A program made the position numbers and the translations under genes. From Sorex araneus (taxonomy: Eukaryota > Chordata > Mammalia > Eulipotyphla > Soricidae): 64,000 nucleotides of DNA. Below, piece after piece: positions 33,205 to 44,768 of the stretch. The stretch is taken from contig NC_073305.1 of NCBI RefSeq assembly GCF_027595985.1, forward strand, positions 168,640,172 through 168,704,171, read 5' to 3'. The notes under the pieces were generated by a model that did not search any database, was not told the origin of the DNA, and saw nothing but the letters and a program-made list of their open reading frames with translations. The stretch's first letter is position 1. Each line of letters starts with the position of its first letter.

Positions 33205-34828
33205 ATATAATGCCTGCTTTCATTTGCTTAAATAAGTTTTTAACCTGGCATCTAAAATACATTGCATTTAACTTTATTTTCTACTTGGATCTCATTGTGG
33301 TAATCGTCTTATCAGTAACAAAATTTTAATTTTAATTCTTTGATAATATATTTTAGAGTTTATATGAAATAAGCAAAGCCTACAAATGGACAATTTGGTA
33401 AAAGTGAAGAGAATTAAGAAAAGGTAAAAAAGAAAATTTGAATAGACCTATCAAAATTTTATTCCAATTTAAAGAGACATGCTATTATTTATATTTTCTA
33501 ATTCGGTCTTACCTTTCCTTCCAAAATATAACTCCAATGAGATACTGGGATCCTTCCGAAATTATTCATTCTGTTCCAATCTCGTTGTCCCAAATAAAGA
33601 ATAAGTCACTGGTTTTGACTTAGAGATTACTGTTGAGTAACTCTGAGCTCTAACAGTTCTGCCCAAGGTCTTTTGTTTATGTTTTATCTTAGAGTAGCTG
33701 GGGTTTTACCACACTATGAAGTCTTTTTTCTTTATTAATTATGGTTCAACATTATAAGTATTCCCATTCATGATTAAAGATGGGATTGTTGTTTTTTTTC
33801 TGACATCACAAAACTAAAATCTGAAAACAATTTTAATCATATGGAAGAGATTCAAGTAATAATAAACATTTGCCCAACACGTTGCAAATTTTAAGGCATT
33901 GCTCTATCTATTAACTGAGGCACAAAATATGTAGATTGCAAATTGCTATATGTTGAATAGGTGTGACTGTAGTTTCAATTTTACCAAAATTAAGTTAAAT
34001 ATTCAAAGTGTCCAATAGTATGATACATATTTACAGGATGCTTAGAAAATCATGCTTTAATAGTCCTATGAACCATGTCATCCTCCATTCAGTTTAACTT
34101 CTCAGGACTTCATCAAGGATCCATATCAATGATTCTTCATTTATACTATGCTTTCAAAGCTACAATATTATAGGACTAATGGAGATCAATTTGAAAATGG
34201 TAATTTTGGAAATTTAACAATTCAATCTGTAAATTAATTATTAAAACATATTTTACATATTAAATAGATTGATTTCAGAACTTGTACATTTGCACAAAAT
34301 TATAGAGCTCTTAACTTAGATATGTAATATATGTAATTATCATTTTAAGTCAAAATATTAATTTAGCATATTATTAATTGGCATTTTATCATTAAAGAAA
34401 GCATGTACTGTAAATAATTATAACTTTCATCTAAGCAACATTTTATATAAGGTAAAACATATTTAAACAGGAAAAATACAGTGTAAATGAATTAATAAAC
34501 TCATATAATGTTAGTAATTTATTGGTATTCACAATAATTCTGATTGATATTGATATTCGACCTTTGATTTTAAATGGACATCCATTACATACTCCTAATA
34601 TAGCTGGTTTAGATACAACAAATGCTCTCATTTCCTGTTTGTCTGGGAATTATTTTTATCAATTTTTAAAAACATATCTGACAACTGCAAGGTAGAGGAT
34701 TCTTGGTAAAGGGTGATTTATATAGAATACTTTCACCATATTGTCTATCCTCTTCTTAAATGTAGAGTTTCATTTGAAAAATGAGAAGTAAATCTTAAAT
34801 TGCTTTTATAATGTTTTACAAGTACGGG
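33205..34828. other. Unassigned, strongly AT-rich stretch
   Basis: No SINE, family R or L1 landmark is recognised over about 1.6 kb, and no gene-like frame. It lies between two pieces that I assign to the same old L1, so it may be a large old insertion or very decayed L1. Confidence 0.4.
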
Positions 34829-34829
34829 A

Positions 34830-35650
34830 TTTCCTCTTGCTACTTAAGAATTTTCTCTTTTGGGGCTATTTTTCCTGCATTTTATTACTGTTGGTATTTT
34901 TGTCTTGTTTTATTTTTATCAGCATGATTTGAAACTCCTGGGTCAATATCTCAACCTATCTCTTCAAACTGGGGAAGTTCTCAGCCATTTCTTTCAACCA
35001 TCTTTCTTCCAACCTTCTTCCCCTTTTCCTCTTTCTTTTCCTGTAATTTCTTTCTTTTTTTTTGGTTTTGGGGTCACACCTGTGATGCACAGGGGTTACT
35101 CCTGACTCATGCACTCAGAAATTACTCCTGGCAGTGCTCAGGGGACCACATGGGATACTGGGAATCAAACCAGGTTCAGCCGAGTGCAAGGCAAATGCTC
35201 TACCCTCTGTGCTGTAGCTCCAGCCCCTTTCTTGTAATTTCTGATTCTGCGGTTGTTCCTTCTCGTATTGTCAACTGTATCTCTTAACATCCTTTCGTTT
35301 TCTTCTCAATCTCTCTTCCGTTACCTATTCTTCAATGATGGGGTTTTTGTACTTCGTCCTCAGGATCACTGATTTAATTTGCAGCTTCATTAATTCTGCT
35401 CCTGAGATTTAATACTGTATTCTTTAGTTCCTTTTTGTCTACTTGACTGATTTTTTTTCATTTTTTCATTAGATTCTTCAGGTTTATTGATACTTTGTTC
35501 AACTTTTTTTCAACCTATTAAACATCAAGTGAAAGCAATGTTTGAAAGTCTTCTTTAGACAGTTTTAAAATATTTAATTTAGTTGAGGGTCTGAGAGGAC
35601 TTTTGTTCCTATTCTTGGATGCATATCTTTGTTTTTCATTGCTCCCTTAG
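34830..35650 (-). mobile_element. L1/HAL1 ORF1-region remnant, minus orientation
   Basis: TGGGGAAGTTCTCAGCCATT, CCTGTAATTTCTGATTCTG-like sequence and TTTAGTTCCTTTTTGTCTA on plus match antisense ORF1-region L1/HAL1 sequence in order. A SINE-A at about 35,053-35,226 interrupts it. Confidence 0.6.
35053..35228 (-). mobile_element. SINE-A copy with target duplication
   Basis: It runs from GGGGTCACACCTGTGATGCA to GCTGTAGCTCCAGCCCC on plus. CCTGTAATTTCT and CTTGTAATTTCTG flank it inside the L1 remnant. Confidence 0.9.
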
Positions 35651-35837
35651 CTGATTTGTCTGTATGGTGGGGCTCCGGCAACTAATAATTCCTGGGTTTC
35701 TCTCTCTGGTCAGTGTTCAGTTCCATCACTGGGATGGGGTAAGGATAGAGATCCTCTGTGGTCTACCTGTGCTGAGCTTGAATGCTGGTGTCTCCTGCCC
35801 ACAATTGTCTTTTTTTTTAATTAAAAATTTTATCTTT

Positions 35838-36012
35838 TGGGGCTAGAGCAATAGCACAGCGGGTAGGGCATTTGCCTTGCACGTGGCCGACCCGGGTTCG
35901 ATTCCCAGCATCCCATATGGTCCCCTGAGCACCGCCAGGAGTAATTCCTGAGTGCAGAGCCAGGAGTAACCCCTGTGCATTGCGGGTGTGACCCCAAAAA
36001 GAAAAAAAAACT
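35838..36012 (+). mobile_element. SINE-A copy, near consensus, likely young
   Basis: GGGGCTAGAGCAATAGCACA, CCGACCCGGGTTCGATTCCC (box B), GGTCCCCTGAGCACCGCCAG and GAGTAATTCCTGAGTGCAG precede an A-rich tail. It keeps the CpG sites of the head, which suggests recent insertion. Confidence 0.95.
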
Positions 36013-36019
36013 ATCTTTA

Positions 36020-36615
36020 AATTGAATTTTCATAGCTTACAGTAGTAATGAAATTGTTATTACAGTTGCAGAGTACTACTTCAGTCCCTCCACCAGTTTT
36101 AAAGATTTTTCCTCCATTTTCACATGATCCTTTTGTCCTTGCCAGCACCATTCCGTTCCCTGTTCTATTGATCATGTCTTCATAATTTTGTCTATTGGGG
36201 ATTGTATAATCCTTTTCTTTTTTATCTTTAATTCTCATCATATGAGTGAGATCATTCAGCATTTATCTTTTATCTTATGACTCACTTCACTCAGCATGAC
36301 ACCCTCCAGTTCCATCCAAGTTACAGCAAGCTGAAAATTTTCATCTTTCCTCACAGCTGAATAGTATTACATTGTGCATATATACCACAATTTTTTATAC
36401 ACTCATCTGTTGTTGCGTACACTTGGGTTGTTTCCAGGTCTGGGCTATTATGAATAGTGCCGCAATGAAATAGATGTACATGTGTCTGTTCCCACTTATG
36501 TTTTTTTGGGGGGCATAGATTCTCAGAAGTAGAATCATCGGATCATATGGAAATACTATGTGTAATGTGTTGAGGAATCTCCAAACAATTTTTCAGAAAT
36601 GCGAATCAGGCAATA
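36020..36615 (-). mobile_element. Old L1 3'UTR remnant, minus orientation
   Basis: TGAGTGAGATCATTCAGC, TGAATAGTATTACATTGTGC, ATATACCACAATTTTTTATAC, TATGAATAGTGCCGCAATG and AGAATCATCGGATCATATGG are antisense L1 3'UTR blocks in order. Confidence 0.85.
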
Positions 36616-36644
36616 GTCTCATTGAGCAGTTGTGTTTTTTGTTT

Positions 36645-37330
36645 TGTTTTGTTTAGTCACCGTGATTTACAATACTGCCAATGGCAGGATTTTGTGCATG
36701 CAACATTTCAAGATCATACCTCCCACAAGAGCATTTTTATTTTCTCTACCATTGTCTCAGAAACCACCCCCCAAGCCCCCTTCTACTCTTCCCATCATGA
36801 CAGGCTCAGTTATATAGTCAGTTCTCAGATTCTGTTGCTTTGGGCCATCCTTTGCTGTCCTTCTTTCTATTTTATATCTGTAAGAGAGAGGCCGTTAGTA
36901 TCTGGCCCTCTTCTGGTTGACTTCCTTCTTTCTATTTTATATCTGTAAGAGAGAGGCCGTTAGTATCTGGCCCTCTTCTGGTTGACTTCACTTTTTCACT
37001 CAGAATGATATACTCTAGTTCCATAATGTAGCAGCAAATTGTATTTCATCTTTTTAAAAAAATATTCAATTAGTATTATATTATGTATAGCTATCCCAGT
37101 TTTGTTATTCGTAGATATTTATTTATTCTTAAACACTTGAATTATATACAGATTTGGGGCGATTGTGAACAGTGCTGCAAAGAGTGCTGAAAATCTGAAT
37201 ACTACAAATGCCATTTATGACAGTTAGGGACAAATGAAATTTTCAGGCCCTTGGGGTAGATGTTAAGAAGTGGAGTTAGTTAGTGGATGGTAAGATTGCA
37301 TAGTTATCTAATCTAATGTTGTCTTTGAAC
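36645..37330 (-). mobile_element. Family R 3' region followed by L1 3'UTR-like DNA
   Basis: TTAGTCACCGTGATTTACAA and the CCCCCCAAGCCCCC block are family R in reverse. From about 36,990, GATATACTCTAGTTCCATAA, TGAACAGTGCTGCAAAGAG and GAAGTGGAGTTAGTTAGTG read as antisense L1 3'UTR. Confidence 0.6.
36859..36988. repeat. Exact 65-bp tandem duplication
   Basis: The 65-bp unit at 36,859-36,923 is repeated without mismatch at 36,924-36,988. It lies inside the repeat-derived segment, so it is a recent local duplication or an assembly artefact. Confidence 0.95.
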
Positions 37331-37890
37331 TAAAATGAATTATAAAAATATTTTAAATATGTATTTTACTTTTTAAAAAAATCACTGAAAGTATATTGCC
37401 TCCTTTTCCATATAGAGAGGCTATAGCCGCCTGGGATACTTCTGAGAGTAGAGGACAGATGACACTGTTCATCCAGGCCACCAAGACCATACCTGGCATG
37501 TATTTTGCAGGGCTTTACATATGCTAGGCATGTGCTCAATCATATGAGTCTTCTCCCCACTTTAAGAGACAGTAGTCATCTAAGTAGGTCTGAAAAGTAA
37601 AGCTGTCAGTGGAGAACACAACTAACTTTCCTGTATTCCCTCTGCTATTGTTATGGGAAAGATCGAAGGAAAGCAATAGCCAATAAATAGGTGAATTGTT
37701 CTTCAGGACATCTTTGGAATAGCTCCTCCCCAAAGCAATGAAGAAATGACCTACACTTTCATTATGAGTATAAGTTTCTTAAGTCAACTTCAGCTGACAT
37801 GGAAAATTAATGATTCAGGTGTAGCTGGGGAGCCATAAAAGTACTCATAGATATGGTTATTATCAACCTTTTTAAAGAGTTATACTTAAT

Positions 37891-38583
37891 ATCTCTATAT
37901 TAAGAGTCTTTTGGCCCTGCTCCTGGCTGTCTTCACTGAGGCCCCTCGGAGGGGGGCAGGTTGAATTTCCCTCCCTGCCCCAAGCAGAGCCCCGGCAGCT
38001 GAAGACCTCTGGAACCCAGCCACAGCCATGCTCAAGGCCACTCTCCACATGTTCAGACAAGGCTCATGCACGAAGGAACTGGCAGAGGAACCCAGGTATG
38101 CGGGACCCGGCACTGAGATCTCCAAGTCTGCCCGGATAGGGACTGGGCCTCCTTTACCCAGATTCCCCATTTTCCAGTAGTTTGGCAGCCATACCCACAA
38201 ACTGTGCCCGGTGCGGTGTAATCCGATCAATGGCCAACATCCAGAGACTATAAAACAAAGCTCCTGGAAGCACGTGGCCACATTCATGGCCACAGGACTT
38301 CTTATAGCCTAGTTCTCCCTCTCGGGAAAATCTGGCAAGGTATCAAGAGCATCCTGCCCTCACGGCAGAGGCTGGCAAGCTCTCCGTGGCATATTCAATA
38401 TGCCAAATAGAGTAATAATGATGGGTCTCATTCCCCTTACCCTGAAAGAGCCTCCAATGTGGCACCACTGGGAAGAATGAAGAAAGAGACGCTACTAAAA
38501 TCTCAGGGCCAGTACGAATGGAGACGTTGCTTGAGCAAATCAATGATCAACAGTATGACAGTGACAGTGATCTCTATATATTA
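37891..38583 (+). mobile_element. Composite C retroposon, full length with target duplication
   Basis: The element (about 37,904-38,569, 666 bp) lies between ATCTCTATATTAA and ATCTCTATATATTAA. Its first 390 bp are a GC-rich head unlike the other repeats (GAGGCCCCTCGGAGGGGGG, GGGCCTCCTTTACCCAGATT, CAGAGACTATAAAACAAAGC). The rest resembles SINE-B (GGCAAGCTCTCCGTGGCATA, GAGCAAATCAATGATCAAC, TATGACAGTGACAGTG) with about 100 extra bp (CTGAAAGAGCCTCCAATGTG). There is no poly(A). The overlapping minus frame of 132 residues is not a gene. Confidence 0.85.
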
Positions 38584-38584
38584 A

Positions 38585-38925
38585 TAGATTAACTCATAGT
38601 TAATAAATTATAATTGACATTTATCAATAGCCAATTTGATACATTTATATGATAAAACATAATCCAAAATGTGGTAAAATAATGATATAATGATTTTTTG
38701 AATATCATAACAACCAATTTTGTAATGGAAGGAATAACTAGTTATAAAAGATATTGGTATAATAGTAAATAATTCAATAAAGAAGCATTATCAGTATTGT
38801 TGAACATACTGATTTTAAATTATTTTTAATTATATTCACTTAAAAAGAACATTTATTGGCTGAATCAGTTGGGATTCTAGACATAGTTGCTTATGTCCAA
38901 ATGCACTAGCATTTTCCATGTCAAA
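38585..38925. other. Unassigned AT-rich stretch
   Basis: Very AT-rich, with no recognisable element or gene. Confidence 0.4.
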
Positions 38926-38929
38926 ATAT

Positions 38930-39290
38930 TTTTTTTCCTGAAACCACCTAACTATTAGCAGCTGTGTATGTGAGAATAGAGGAAGGATTGTTTTCACTTC
39001 ACTCAAAGATTAATGATATTTTACAGCTTCAAAAGAAAGTTTCAGTTCTGGTTTACAGGGTCGGTACCTCCTTTTTGTCTCCTTTAATTTTATTGCCCTC
39101 TTTAAAGCATAATTATTTATTTTGTGGTGCATTAAAATAGTTTGCAAAGCAAAAGTTTTAATTGGAAGTAAGATTTTGCTTAATATTAACTCTTCATAAG
39201 TTCACCTTTCTTTTTCTATCATTTACCAGGTAGCACTACAGTCATTCCAATAAAACTTGTTTTGCTTTTTTTTCCCCAAATATATAGTGT
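38930..39290. other. Repeat-free candidate noncoding element
   Basis: AT-rich but compositionally complex, with no element landmark. It contains AATTATTTATTTTGTGGTGC and TTAATTGGAAGTAAGATTTTG, the kind of homeodomain-rich sequence often seen in conserved noncoding elements. This is inference only. Confidence 0.3.
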
Positions 39291-39582
39291 TAGGTAATAG
39301 AAACAGGGTTGTGTGTGTGTGTTTGAGTGTGTAGGGAGGGGGCTTTGTTCTTTCAAAAGTAAGTTGAAGACTCACAAATAAATCTCGGAAGAGAACAGCA
39401 CACTGCAGAGTTTCCTTCAGATCCCCAAATCATCACACAGGTAAAAATTTAACTCCACCTCTAGCATCTCAATTAAAATTTTAGAATTCCTGGAGTGACA
39501 TCTCATACTTTATGTCACTTATATACTAAGAACAACATAGCACATTTGATGGGGTGTAAGGCAGAAGGCAACTGATATTGAT

Positions 39583-39790
39583 CAAATATATATATGTATA
39601 CATATATATACATATATATATTAGCACTTAGGCTCGACCTGTAAAAACATGTTAGTGATATGTTTTATATACATATATATACACACATATATTAGCACAT
39701 TATTAGCATATATATTAACACACACATATATATAAATATATACATATATATGTATATATATATATATAAGGCTCAACCTGTAAAAACATG
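39583..39790. repeat. (TA)n-rich segment with duplicated 30-bp motif
   Basis: TA/CATATA microsatellite sequence contains AGGCTCGACCTGTAAAAACA at about 39,630 and a near-identical copy at about 39,769, 139 bp apart. The two copies frame the microsatellite, so the duplication probably arose within it. Confidence 0.85.
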
Positions 39791-39929
39791 TTAAGTGATC
39801 TCCTATATAGGAGCTTAATTACTCCAAGGTGAGATACAACAATTTTTACACACTAACCTCTAAGGAAGCATTTTTGAATCATTTTTAATTGATTATTCAT
39901 AACAAGCAATATAAAATTAATTATTTAGC

Positions 39930-40078
39930 ATCTATTGGGGGGCAGGTTTGGGTGGTCATGAGAAAATTTGAAATAATGGTGGTGGAAAGGTGTAATGATG
40001 ATGGGATTGGTGTTCAAATGTTGAATTTAATAAATTATTGTGAACAAATTTATGAAAATAAAATTTAAAAAATTTTAA
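39930..40078 (+). mobile_element. Family R 3' end, old copy
   Basis: GGTGGTGGAAAGGTGTAATG, GATGGGATTGGTGTTCAAAT and GAATTTAATAAATT before an A-rich tail follow the family R order with much divergence. Confidence 0.5.
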
Positions 40079-40269
40079 GTAGAAAAATTCTCATAATATT
40101 AATTAAATTCTGGAATATTGACATTTTGATCCATGTCCACAGTTGCCTGACTTATCAGAAATAGAATTAAAGTAGCACAAGACTCATACAACTACATGAA
40201 AAATTGAATGGCCTTTGCCAATCCAATGGTATTTCTGATCATTTACTTTCACTCTGTTTCAAACCTCGA

Positions 40270-41765
40270 GATTTACTGGGTACTTTTTAACTTGCTGTGT
40301 GAGTTAGAAATCAGGACACACTTCCTTTAAACTCTCATATTAAAATTTAAAAACTGATCAAAATCTCAGCAAATTATTTTGTAACTATTGAGAAATTAGT
40401 CCTAAAGCTTATGCAGGGGCAAAATACCAAAACTAGCCAAGCCAACATTAAAAAGAGACAAAGTCAGCATATCAGCATATCAAAACTTAGTACTAACCTA
40501 TTTTACTCAAGATGGTTGAGTGGATCAATGGAACATACTAGTGAGTTTAAAATGCACCCACATAATTATAATAAGTGATCTTTTACGAAAGTGTAAAGAA
40601 AATATTTTGGGGGAAAGGTGTGCTGTTTTCAATAAATAAGTCTAAAATAAGTAATTCAAAAACATAAATAAGAAATGGATCACAGAAAAATGAAAAACGT
40701 TAAACCAGAATATAACAAGGGAAGTCGTAGAAGGCTTTGGGACTAGCAATGCCTCTCCATTCAAAGCATGACCCATGCAATAAGTAATTGGCATGCTGGG
40801 TTTCATTAAAATTTAGTTGAGAGTTGTGAATAGTACAGTAGTTGGGGCAAATGTTCCTGACCTAGATAAGATACTAGACACCACATAGTCCTCCAAGTAT
40901 CACTGATTGCAAAGAGTTCCTGACTACCACCAGGTGACCCAAGTTAGCTCAGTATCACAGGACCTGATCAGTGCTACATTCTCTGGTACTTGATTTGACT
41001 TAAAGATCCTATTGGTCAAGAATCACAGTGGGGTTCCAGGTCTTCTGGGTGTCACTTGGGAGGCCTATTCTCCCAAACTAAAATTTTCTTCTCTGCATAA
41101 AACATTTAAAGAAAACAGAAGAAAAGCTACAGAAGAAAATATTTACAAAAGAGACATATGTTACATCTGTTAAAATACTGTTTTCTAGAATATGTAAAGA
41201 ACTCTTAAAATTCAACAATGCCATTTTAAAAATTTACCAGGGACCTTAATAGTCACTTCGTCAAGGAAAATATAAAAATATCAAATAAGCATATGAAAAG
41301 ATGTTCCTTATATTTAATCAAGGAAATGTACTTGAAAACGATGAGATACTACTGCATGCCTTTTAGGATGGCCAAAAGTAACACAGACACTACCAAAAGG
41401 TGATGAGACTGAGGGACACACTCAGTTCTTATTTATGGTATTGGGTATGCAAGTGTACAGTCACTTCTGAGGAGAATTTGGTGGTGGTTTCTTACAAAAG
41501 TAAGCATGCTCAACATACGATACAGCAATCAAGTCTTTAATATTTATCAAAAGAAGTGGAAAACTGATGCTCATGCCAAAAATAAATACACACAAAATGA
41601 TGTTTATTGTGGTTTTATCATTGCAAAACGTGGAAGCAACCAAAATGTCCTTCAGTTGGTATGTGGATAAACTATGGTACTTCCAAACAATGGGATATTA
41701 CTCAGTGCTAGATAGAAGGAGCATTTTAAGTTCCAAAGTAGGGACTGTCCAGTCTTAAGATCTTA
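40270..41765 (+). mobile_element. L1 ORF2 end and 3'UTR, plus orientation
   Basis: CAAAACTAGCCAAGCCAACA, GTGGATCAATGGAACATACT and AATGGATCACAGAAAAATG are ORF2 C-terminal landmarks. They are followed by 3'UTR blocks AAAACGATGAGATACTACTG, ATTGCAAAACGTGGAAGCAA and AATGGGATATTACTCAGTG. It is the only clearly plus-oriented L1 left of 46 kb. A possible old SINE-like segment sits near 40,825-41,000. Confidence 0.85.
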
Positions 41766-42029
41766 AAGGGCCTGTAAAAATCATTTGGTTTGGCAGGTGG
41801 GGCTCAGAAATCAATAAATTTATGAGCACTTTTCATAGCAACATAAGTTTATGTTACAAAAAGAATCATAAGAGTAACAGAAATTTTGATAGATATCTTA
41901 CAGGATTGGGTTTGATCCTTAGTTATAATCCAGGATAGTCAGACTTCTTCAAAACCCTTAATGACTGGTTTGAGGCTCTTCGTGTTCCTGGAGTGAGCAG
42001 ATACCATTGGGCTACACTAGCATGCAACA

Positions 42030-42108
42030 GGGATGAATGGGGATGTTACTGGCGCCTGCTCGAGCAAATAGAAGGTCAACGGGATGACAAGTGATACAAG
42101 TGATTTTA
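42030..42108 (+). mobile_element. SINE-B or composite C tail fragment
   Basis: GGATGTTACTGGCGCCTGCTC and AACGGGATGACAAGTGATAC are the shared B/C 3' end. The upstream part is not recognisable. Confidence 0.7.
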
Positions 42109-42439
42109 CAGGATAGACAGGGCATTGCAAGAATATGTCAGGACAGACACTTATGTTTCTTTCTGGCTGCTTGCAGCCCATCTGCCTGTATTGTGTTGAT
42201 TTAGTGGACAGTGGTGCCAGGCAGGCTGGGTGTGCTAATACAGTGTAAAGCTATAGCTATGCCTGATGATGAGCTGACATGTGATGAAAAAATTCTTCTC
42301 AAGATTCATTACAACGTCATCAACTTTGTTGTCAACACAGACAAAAACTCCAATTCAAGCTTCAACCACATGTCATGATCAAAAATCCTCCCCAGAACTG
42401 AATTTCAGACGATGATTAAGTAGACCTCAAGATTCCATT

Positions 42440-44230
42440 AGATATGTTCCAAATCCAAGAAGTAGGCTCAAAGAACATAATCATGTCACAGATAACAGTG
42501 GGTAATTATGAAAACTTAAGTGGTATGACAACCTACAAATGGAGAAAACAAAAACCAACTATGCAGAGTATCAGTCTTTCCAAGAGAAATGGACAAATGA
42601 TTGTGTATTTTGTTGTTGGTGCTGTTGAAGCCAAAGTGAATCTTGTGTGCCTTATTTGTGGTGATACCTTAAAAATTGTGAAAAAGAAAAAGGCAACATG
42701 GGGTGTCATCACAGCTTCAAACATTTCATACTTAATGAATTGGAGGGTCAAATGTCCACATAATCAACGTTTGTCAGCAAAGTTTAAAATCACAAACCAC
42801 TTTCACTAAGTCACTAGGCCTAATTCTATAAAAATACAATATTGTTCAGACAAATCAAGTAGTGTGCAAACTAGTCACAAAGAAGTTGAGTCCATGCAGA
42901 GAGAGAGTTTGTAAAAGAGTACATGGTGGTTAATGCAGAGTTTGTTGCCACAAGACAAATTAAAATTGTCTCTGAATGTTTGCCTAAGAGAACTGTCTCT
43001 CATAAGGATATTAAAGTAACACAACATATTGAAAAGCATTAAAGAATTCTTCACATTTCCAATTTTCTCTCTGCCTTGTGATGAGACAGCAAACATACAC
43101 ATATTGCCCAATTTGCCATTTTCATTCATGGGGTAACTGCAGACTTTGACACACAAGAAAAACTGCTATGCCTGTGAAAGGATGACCCTCCAAGAGGTGA
43201 CGGCTTGTTTGAAAGACTTACTTTATCAATAAAGAAATGGGTTGACAGTGAAAAGTTAAGTGGCCTTATTATATAGAGAGCTTCAGCCAAGACTGGCTTG
43301 CAAAGGGAATTAATTCCATTTGTTAAGAAAGAACTGAATTGTCTGTCTTGATTTCGAGTTTCCATGCGCAGTCATTGTGGTTCAACAAAGTCAAGTGAAC
43401 AGTGGTGCCATGCATAAATTTTGTGAGAAGCAGAGAGTTTAACAGCCGCCAGTTAAAGGAATTAGTGCATCATCTTGACTTTGAATCTGATGCTCTTGAT
43501 TATTATTGTGAAGTGTGGTGGCTGAGTCACAGGAACCAACTCCTGAGGTTTTAGGAACATGCATTTGAGGTTTATTGAGGGATAAAGCTAAGCAATTCCT
43601 GGCGATGAAAGGAAAATCCATCAGGGAACTCAAAGAGAGCAAGTGGCTGTGTGATCTAGTGTTCATGGTGGACATTACCAAGTACCTCTCAGTGCTGAAG
43701 ACTAATGTGCAGGGCCTCAATAGGCTTCTTAGCTTCTTGCTTTCAAGTGTTAAATCATCTGAAGCTAAGTTAAGGCACTGGAAAAACAGGTAGCGTTTTC
43801 CCTACCCGAAAAGGCCAGAAGCCATCTTTCACACTTGACTATGCTGGTGAATATATGAAACGAATTGAGGCATTTAATGATAGATTTAAAATGTGAAAAG
43901 TAAATTAAATTGAACATCTTTTACTGCATGGTTCAATGCAGAACCAGCTGATGACCTAATAACCTACAACACAGTCATTTGGCTGCAAAGCAGCTATGAC
44001 CTGAAAGCTGGGTACATCACCCTCCACTGCTTACATGCTAGGAATGTTCCATAAGTGATGAGGAATTTTCCACGTCCTGGAGACATGCATTGAAACATGC
44101 ACCTGTATTCTGGGCAACTTCCTGTTGTAAGCAGTTCTTTTCAAGATTCACCTTCTCATAATCACAACTGGACTGTAAACTGACCTACACAAATCAGAAA
44201 AGGTAGTTTGCGAGTAGCAACATGATACTA
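42440..44230 (+). pseudogene. Decayed hAT-type transposase-derived gene
   Basis: Four separated frames together resemble a hAT-superfamily protein of the Charlie/GTF2IRD2/ZBED type. They are a BED-like CLICGD motif at about 42,645-42,665; AQFAIFIHG and a catalytic-core-like stretch at about 43,095-43,340; CDLVFMVDITKYLSVLKTNVQG at about 43,650-43,720; and a C-terminal dimerisation-like block (QFFSRF...SQLDCKLT) at about 44,135-44,190. Stops and frameshifts separate them, so no full-length product is possible. The segment order is that of the intact family. It may be a fossil DNA transposon or a retrocopy of a domesticated hAT gene; I see no poly(A) tail or target duplication that decides. Confidence 0.65.
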
Positions 44231-44508
44231 GTGATGATACTAATAAGATACCAACATGACATCAACACGATACATCACCTGTCTCACCATCAGGGGCTAG
44301 TTAGTTAAATGTTTGAACAAATCTAGTAGGCTAATTCTTAAGCTGATAATTTCAGAAAACCCACAAGTGATTTTGTATGTACCCAATGGTAATTTTTTCT
44401 TCTTTTTTTTAATAATGTGGGAGTACTGCTATTTGCTCAGCCATTGATTAAGCTGATTGAATTGGGCGTGAACTCCACATTACTTTTTTTTATTTTATTG
44501 TATCACTG

Positions 44509-44768
44509 TGAGATAGGACTGGAGAGATAGCACAGCGGGTAGGGAGTTTGCCTTGCATGTAGCTGACCTGGGTTTGATTCCTCCGTCCCTCTTGGGGAGC
44601 CTGGCAAACTACCGAGAGTATCCCACCTGCATGGCAGAGCCTGGCAAGCTCCTCGTGGCATATTCAATATGCCAAAAACAGTAACAAAAAGTCTCACAAT
44701 GGAAATGTTACTGGTGCCCGCTCGAGCAAATTGATGAACAACAGGATGGCAGTGCTACCATGAGATAG
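44509..44768 (+). mobile_element. SINE-B nested with 8-bp target duplication
   Basis: The copy at 44,517-44,760 is flanked by TGAGATAG (44,509-44,516 and 44,761-44,768). The head GACTGGAGAGATAGCACAG and tail AGGATGGCAGTGCTACCA are intact. The absence of poly(A) is clear, because the duplication follows directly. Confidence 0.95.

Noticed and set aside
35880..35910. tRNA-like box B (GGTTCGATTCCC) that might suggest a tRNA gene
   Set aside because: It is the head of SINE-A. The cloverleaf arms do not close and the rest is SINE body with an A-tail.
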